64,000 nucleotides of DNA from Parelaphostrongylus tenuis (lineage: Eukaryota > Nematoda > Chromadorea > Rhabditida > Metastrongylidae): the NCBI GenBank assembly GCA_019055375.1, contig JAHQIW010006941.1, forward strand, positions 62,001 through 126,000, in the 5' to 3' direction. Positions within the stretch are counted from its first letter, which is position 1; each line of letters begins with the position of its first letter. Shown in pieces: positions 58,160-64,000 of this stretch. Under the pieces are notes generated by a model, which saw only the letters and a list, made by a program, of their open reading frames with translations, ran no database searches and was not told where the DNA came from. The position numbers and the translations under genes are program-made.

Positions 58160-60085
58160 TGACTTAGATTCTATATAGTGGCATCAACACAGGACTGTTG
58201 CAGGCAAGAAACAATCGGTGAAGAATTTTCGAAGACTGACGAGTTCATCTATACATGTTTTGATAGTGACAACTCTCAGTTATCTAGCGGTTCGGCTACT
58301 GTATCGCGTAAACTGTGACAGTAGTAAATACGAAGAATTCAAGCTCTCCTACATTGTATGATATGAAATTAGTCGATTTCTTGATAACGTAAAAATCTTT
58401 TCAAAGATTTGTATCCTAACGGCGTAGAAATCTTTTAGAGATCCGTGACATGAGAAATAAATCGGTGATGAACAGTTGCTACGTTTCTCTAACCGATACT
58501 TTTGTGAAACAGTACCTCAAAAATAATGTAAGCGTTTAGATGCATCAAAACAATAAAGAATATGTACAGATGTTGAGGCCCTCACACAAGCCAACCTGTT
58601 AATATTGAGATGGAGCTATCTGAAAATTCAAATGTCCTGATAAAGCACTGTTATGTCTTGGTTTTATGAAAAATCTAACTATGTTCGGTTGTTAGTACAG
58701 CTCTCTAGAGTCTTCATAAAATTTTTCTGCATCACCAAATAATAAAGGTGCCGATGCTTTTATTGCAAAAATTAATATAAATTTGATATCAAAACCGATT
58801 GATGTGAAAGCGCAAACCATTTGGGGACACTACAATGGCAAATTTATATGATTTCATGAAGTAATAAAATGTAGTTTGAACAATAAACCGGAGTTTCCAT
58901 AGAAGCGGATTATCAACATCAGTGAAATTGCCTCACACCACAACCAGATTATTCAAGATGTGTTCAGCTAGAAGTTACATGTATACCATCGGCAGTGACT
59001 TTTGTCTTGTGTTTCCCATTACTAAGTGAATCGATAAAAACATTTCATATCGATTAAAGCCACATGAGAAATGACAATGTTTAGTCCCGCAGAGTAACTT
59101 GAAAAATGAACTCTGTATAATTATACAGGAAACTATAATATCTTCATAAATTTTAAGCGTAAAATTTTCTAAGCGGTAGTAGGGAATACGTTAAAGGTAA
59201 ATGATGATCATACGTGATCTCTTGTGATTAAAAACTGCATAAAGAAGACTTAATGACCGCACAGAAGACATCGGAACACATGGTGTTGATGCATTAACGA
59301 CTGCTTGAACAATTGTCACTAGTCTCGATAGTCAAATTAGAATCTGACATTGTGACACTACCAGGACGCCTTGCATGCGGCTTCGTACTGTACGTGTGTT
59401 TCCAGATTTCTGCCAAGCACGCGGAACTGTGGAATCTTAACGAAAAAAGACCTTCCACGAATGTAAAATGCTACTAGTCGTGCTATTAGTCAACTTTACA
59501 TACATCTGACTGACTTCATAATTTGGCAATCTCACCTGTAAAATACAAGCAATGGAGCGACAGCATGGATAGTGTTTGTGTATATTGTTCCACCATACTC
59601 ACTAATTCCAAAGCTGGACTTCATACCTCAAATTGAACCCTTTTGACATTTTAAACTAACTGAGATAAAACTCATCAGAAGCTCTTCAGGGCAGTATCGT
59701 ATATGAGCCATTTTCATACTGAGATCTGGCATAATGACGGAGAGCTAAAAATGGAGCACCTCTTCTCTCTATGATACTCTTTCGATATGAGCAATTGTAC
59801 TCACGACTTTAGAGCTTTGCCTAATATATTAGAAGATAATACACTTATTATTAACATATATTTATAATCAAAAGGTTATTATAAACATTCATGAAGGTCG
59901 ACATTTCAGGACATTCTTGTTGAGAGCCTATCTGTGCCAGTTATTGGTACTTCAAAGTTCCTATGAATGCTTTGCCATGAACCTTAGCTACAAAGCTGTT
60001 ACACATTTTTCACTGGTCCGAAATGAATCTATGCATGGGCAGTGTTCAGGACGATTGACGTAATCTACGGTTCCAGTTGAAAATC
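58160..60085. other. Intergenic, no gene recognised
   Basis: AT-rich spacer between the reductase gene and the candidate secreted-protein gene. No exon-like frame, RNA gene or known repeat seen. Confidence 0.4.
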
Positions 60086-60578
60086 ATGGATTTTATCTTA
60101 TTACAGACCGCTCTCATTTCGATATTTTTGACTTATGCGTTAGCCATGGGTTTCAATCATTTTCAAGGTTAGTGTGAACATAAAGTGTTTACGTTACAAA
60201 GTATGTCTACCCTCATCCCCACTATAATGTAGCGCTATTATGATGCTAAGATCTAAACTCAAATGGTAAAATGAGATGTAAATAAAAGTTTGTGTTCAGT
60301 AATTATCTGGAAAATTGAGTTCAGTTCTGACTTAAGCAACGTGAGCGGTCTCGAATTCAGCGGGGTATTTAGGGTCAAGAAGAAACATTACCTCGCCGCA
60401 TTTGAATCACAAGACGGCTTACACTTCATTTGAGCGCGACTCTTATATGCACCAAAAACAGTATTTGTTTTGTAGAAAAAAAAACTCAGTAAAGCTGCGG
60501 CCAACTGTTCTCTTGAGATTATCGTTCTATACATCGATTTGGCCTCTTTGTTTTGCTTGGAAGAACATAGCTTTTTAA
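60086..60578 (+). CDS. Candidate small secreted protein, two exons
   Basis: Exon 60086-60167 begins ATG and encodes MDFILLQTALISIFLTYALA, a textbook signal peptide (short head, hydrophobic core, ALA before a likely cut), then MGFNHFQ. The donor is GGTTAG. An acceptor ending GTATTTAG at 60372 opens a 67-codon frame in the right phase, stopping at 60576-60578. The whole would be about 95 residues. The second exon has a basic run (GSRRNIT) and an aromatic tail, but no family or cysteine pattern I know. It sits between the reductase and otopetrin-like genes, and a SINE starts about 60 bases downstream. A different second exon is possible. A chance signal-like ORF cannot be excluded. Confidence 0.3.
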
Positions 60579-60631
60579 GCTAGAAAAAGGCAGACTTCAT
60601 AGGAGATTCAATTGACGCATCCATCAAAATC

Positions 60632-60940
60632 TAACAAGAGCGTCTGTGGCGCAGTGGTAATAGGTGCTCTGCGTCGCTCACGGGGTCCAATGGTTCGATC
60701 TCGCGCTCATGGTTCACCAAGCCATCCATTCCTCTGCGGTCGGTGAATTGGTACCAGACTGCTCTCGGAGTTGTCTAGGAGGATAAGCAGCACTGACTCG
60801 GTACAGCGGGAGACCACCGCGAGTCATTGTAAAGGCCAGATATGCATTCAGTCACCTCGAACGAACTTAAAAATTGAAGACGAATGCATGGAGCATCCTT
60901 CAGGGATTGATCAACGCCTAGAGCTCTATACTTTTATTTT
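60632..60940 (+). repeat. SINE-A copy between convergent genes
   Basis: Well-preserved head GTCTGTGGCGCAGTGGTAAT and B box CAATGGTTCGATCTCGCGCT. The body ends GGGATTGATCAACGCCTAGA. It lies between the secreted-protein candidate and the last otopetrin-like exon, and its tail overlaps the end of that exon's open frame. Confidence 0.85.
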
Positions 60941-62333
60941 ACATATCAAAATCAGTATACAAAATCTTGAAAGATCCAGAGCCCTACAATTACTATAGTG
61001 TCCATATGGACTGAAAAGGCGCATAAGAGGAAGGTGAAAGAGACTTTTGAGATTGCTTGCTGTAAAGTACTTAAATGGTTCAATTTCCTCAATAATTTTG
61101 TATAGAATCAATGTTCCTGCTTACCTTCATATGTGTGAAAAACGAATAGGGTAGCGTTAGCGACAAGAAGAAAAGTGATAATTTGTTTTCCAGGCTTGTT
61201 CTTGATCGCACAGGGCGATAAGCACCTCAGTCTAAGTACGGACATCCATAAAATTTCATTACAAAGCAGATCTCCCTAAGTTACTTATGGTTTCTGTTTA
61301 ATATCACCTGGATGTGATCAGAATGAATGCTGCTTGAACGACAACTTGAATGAGACGACACACAAATACGAATGCGGGTAGCAGAGAGGGATCAATTCTG
61401 GCACGCCTCGAAGTGAGAAAAATATCCATTCCTCAAAATTAGCTAATCATTCAAAAATTTAGTAAGATTTTAAGAATCTATAATCTGGTTTACCTATAAC
61501 ACAGTAAACGATTTCCCCAATAAGACCAATGATGAGCAAAATTTTATCGATAACCTCTCCGTGAGCGCAAATTCGATATTGAAGTGTCTTCATCCTTAAT
61601 TCTAATCTCTCATTTTGACCGAAAGACAAAAGGCATAGAATTAATGTGTGGTGAAGTAGAATTGGATCGTACTGCTAGAACCTTCATGATTGATTTGACT
61701 AACCTCCATAGTCCCAGCAGACATGCACCTAATGTCGTGCAAAACATGCACAAATCCACAATTCCGAATAGCAGTAGTGCTCCACGACTATTTCTCAGTT
61801 CCACGAATACGGTGTACATACCCATTGAAACAAAAGCGGCTATCAAGAAAATAATGCCGGCAAAAAGGCCTGTCGAAGACGAACTGTAACACTATTTCAT
61901 GTTAAATTCATGAAATAAATCGTCATGTGCTTTTGTTTTCCAACGAATAATCAGTGAAAAAGCACTTGCCTGCAGTCTATTCTCATTTTATATTTTCTTT
62001 TCACTTTTTCCTCACCGCGACGATTTGTGGAAATACAACCAATAGATTTCCACTGAATGAACATGACTGCTGCACCGATTAGGGAATATCTTAAATAAAA
62101 TCAAGCTGAATTAAAAAGTTCTTAATGTACAGGAGGATACCGAGCGGTGTGAAAATCTTACTCTACAATACATGTGGTGAGGAATGTAGCCGCATCTCCG
62201 AATTTTTCTATAGCACCTAAGCAGTGCTTATATCCAATCGATGTGGAGTATGCAGGCAACTGTGCTCGCTCCATAAGCAGTTCGTAAGTTCCATTCACGA
62301 TTACTCGGACCAGGTCATCTCTCTCAAGTGCAA
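60926..62333 (-). CDS. Otopetrin-like proton channel, 3' exons (5' end missing)
   Basis: Membrane protein of the otopetrin family (proton channels). Exons on the minus strand: 62333-62162, 62089-62016, 61869-61704, 61606-61494, 61406-61308, 61231-61125 and a probable last exon 61059-60926. Recognition rests on CIVEYSLIGAAVMFIQWKSI, a strong otopetrin-type helix, followed by LFAGIIFLIAAFVSMGMYTV, GALLLFGIVDLCMFCTTLGA, HGEVIDKILLIIGLIGEIVY, LLPAFVFVCRLIQVVVQ and PGKQIITFLLVANATLFVF. These give at least six hydrophobic segments in family order. Phases close at every junction except 61494 to 61406, where one base is unaccounted for; a missed micro-exon, another splice site or a lesion is possible. 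The final exon runs to a stop beside a SINE and lacks the expected IFYRFHS-like ending, so the true C-terminus may differ. The upstream exons were not found. In nematodes these genes are named otpl, but I cannot give the number. Confidence 0.75.
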
Positions 62334-62483
62334 CTTATCAAAAAAATCATGTCGATAAAAATGATAAACAAGCTCGAACCATTTCTGACCGTTAGAAAAA
62401 ACAGTATAAAAACTAAGTTCCAAGCTTCAGTTTCAATCTAACTAGCATACAAACAATTTTACAAGCCCAAATTATAATTCTGG

Positions 62484-62665
62484 GGGGCGCCGTGGCCAAG
62501 TGGCTGTGATGCTGCTCGCGGCGCGCGTGGAGGAGAGTTTCACCTCCCGCTTTTCTCCAGCAGTCAACAACAACGCCCTATGGATAGCCACAACCAAGCT
62601 ATCCACGGAGTTGTAGGGATATTCACTCAACCAGTGCTCTATGCCGTTTAAGAAGAAGACAATCA
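62484..62665 (+). repeat. SINE-B copy, best-preserved head
   Basis: GCGCCGTGGCCAAGTGGCTG is a strong A box and GAGAGTTTCACCTCCCGC a diverged B box, 40 bases later. The body CAGTCAACAACAACGCCCTA and tail AACCAGTGCTCTATGCCG match 17.5 and 48.6 kb. It lies upstream of the first recognised otopetrin-like exon, likely in an intron. Confidence 0.75.
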
Positions 62666-62669
62666 AACG

Positions 62670-63145
62670 AAATGTATGCCAGAAGTACAGGTATCCGCAC
62701 AATGAAAAAACACTGTGATGACAGATCAAATAAAGTGCTAAAAATGCTAATCAGACTCTATAACATACGAACGTGTTTGGATTTTAGGACAGCTGATAGA
62801 TTGATAGTAATCAGGAATAAGATGGAAACAACACTAATTTTGGGCAGTGAGTCATAGCATAAACTACTTCCTCATAGATTTAAACTCCGTGAAAATACTA
62901 CTTTGTTGGCTGCTCACAGCACCTGTAAGCGTTAAACATGCCAACCGATTCATGCAGTCGTCTATAAGATGTATAGAGGAGTTGCTTGATATATTTCATT
63001 ATCATTTCTGGCCATTTTTGAACTATCATTACTACTCTAATCACAACGCATGCCTAGAAATTTGAGAGGTGCGAAGTTATGAAAATGTTAGTATGTTTTT
63101 CTCCTATGAAGACATGAACAACGATAGTTAAACGCTGCTCAAAAG
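62670..63145. other. Probable intron or flank of the otopetrin-like gene
   Basis: No exon found on the minus strand that ends in the required phase. Nothing recognised. Confidence 0.3.
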
Positions 63146-63149
63146 CTTT

Positions 63150-63430
63150 ATGTATACATATATTTATATTTATTTTCATACATGTGGAGTATATATGTAT
63201 ATATATATATTTATATATACATGCATGTGCCAACCTAATATACATTACATATATGAGTATATACATGTACATATATATATGTATATGCATTTATATATAT
63301 ACACGTATATAAATATATCATCCCATATGTATATACATATATATGTATATACATACCAATCCATTATGCATATGTGTATATATATGCATATGTATATTAC
63401 TCGCATATGCAAATGTATATTACGTTGGTA
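63150..63430. repeat. Alternating TATATG/CATATA simple-repeat tract
   Basis: About 280 bases of purine-pyrimidine alternating sequence (ATATATGTATATACAT-type). Open frames on both strands (runs of Y, I, H, M) are artefacts of the repeat. Confidence 0.9.
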
Positions 63431-64000
63431 CAAAAATAACTACAATTTAATATTGCTGAAATTTATTGTTTGATATTGAAATACATTAAAAAAACCGCAT
63501 TGCCCATAGAACCTGAAATCTGAAAACGCAATTACTTTTTCATCAGCTTACTAAGCATTTGTTGAATTTTGTGAAAGGTGGAAAGTGGAGTAAAACTTGA
63601 AAGTGGTGCATCGTCGTTAATAGATTATAAATGACTCGAGCTCATATATAGCTGCTGGTGCTGTAGGAAAGACAAAAAAAAATTCTATCGAGCAATATCA
63701 ACATACTGTTGTGAGTCTGTCGTCTTCTTCACTTGATGACCGCAACGAGAGCGGTGCACTGTGACAACCTGGTTTCTTCGAAACTTTGTGTTCCTAGATG
63801 TTTTTTGCAATTTTTTTCGTTCAAACTCGTTCGCCCTCATTCAATATTGAACATGAGTGAAATACGACATTTTGTGGTGATAATTCATAAGGGAACTATA
63901 CTCTATGTAACCCAAAATTCAAATTTTCCAACCGTCTTCACAAGGACGAATCTGAACCACGTCCAGAGATTCACTGAGACTAAATGCATCATTCCGAATT
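63431..64000. other. No gene recognised
   Basis: AT-rich sequence to the window end. Otopetrin-like upstream exons were sought on the minus strand and not seen. Confidence 0.35.

Noticed and set aside
63054..63473. Long open frames rich in Y, I, H and M on both strands
   Set aside because: Produced by the simple repeat; both strands are open for the same reason.
1..64000. CRISPR arrays, bacterial operons, prophage or an endogenous virus
   Set aside because: No spacer-repeat periodicity, ribosome-binding sites, compact operons or viral core genes were seen. The gene structure is clearly that of a spliced nematode genome.

Overview
This window looks like nuclear DNA of a parasitic nematode, most likely a strongylid or hookworm-type worm. 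It is AT-rich. The genes are cut into small exons joined by GT...TTTCAG introns, several introns are kilobases long, and both introns and intergenic DNA are packed with decayed transposons. I saw no bacterial, viral, CRISPR or plasmid feature. Species is inferred from gene and repeat style only.

By joining exons by hand (frame plus splice phase) I can support three protein-coding genes well and several weaker ones. (1) A rhodopsin-class peptide receptor, FMRFamide-receptor-like, on the + strand at 19258-34146. It has nine exons and about 392 residues, and introns of 8.3 and 4.4 kb stuffed with repeats. (2) Pyrroline-5-carboxylate reductase on the + strand at 47062-58007, with nine exons and 279 residues, complete. 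Intron 1 holds a tRNA-derived SINE split by a mariner element. Intron 5 holds a dead RTE-type retrotransposon in antisense. (3) The 3' portion of an otopetrin-like proton-channel gene on the - strand, from 62333 down to about 60926. Its upstream exons were not found and may lie beyond the window. Weaker candidates are a globin-like gene (36293-43190, three phase-compatible exons), a two-exon small secreted protein (60086-60578), an unrecognised exon of 183 complete codons (5337-5887) and a THAP-like fragment (13988-14200).

The rest is repeat DNA. There are about ten copies of one tRNA-headed SINE (several with target-site duplications), three copies of a second tRNA-headed SINE, and fragments of a third. 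There are at least five mariner remnants, two RTE-type remnants, and two GIY-YIG remnants of Penelope-like elements. Four nearby sites carry a hammerhead-like core. Foldback/MITE elements lie at 0.67-1.64, 31.46-32.06 and 41.96-42.37 kb. A roughly 600-bp repeat is present near 23, 45 and 50 kb. AT-rich simple repeats occur at 12.1 and 63.2 kb.

Region by region: 0-19 kb is mostly repeats and unassigned sequence. 19-34 kb is the receptor gene. 34-36 kb has a mariner remnant. 36-43 kb is the globin-like gene with repeats in its intron. 44-46 kb is repeats. 47-58 kb is the reductase gene. 58-64 kb has the secreted-protein candidate, a SINE, the otopetrin-like gene and a simple repeat. The host genes show no shared pathway; the neighbourhood looks like ordinary nematode gene order. 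I found no convincing new biological system. The most interesting items are the hammerhead-like Penelope fragments, the nested SINE/mariner insertion and the unrecognised coding exons.
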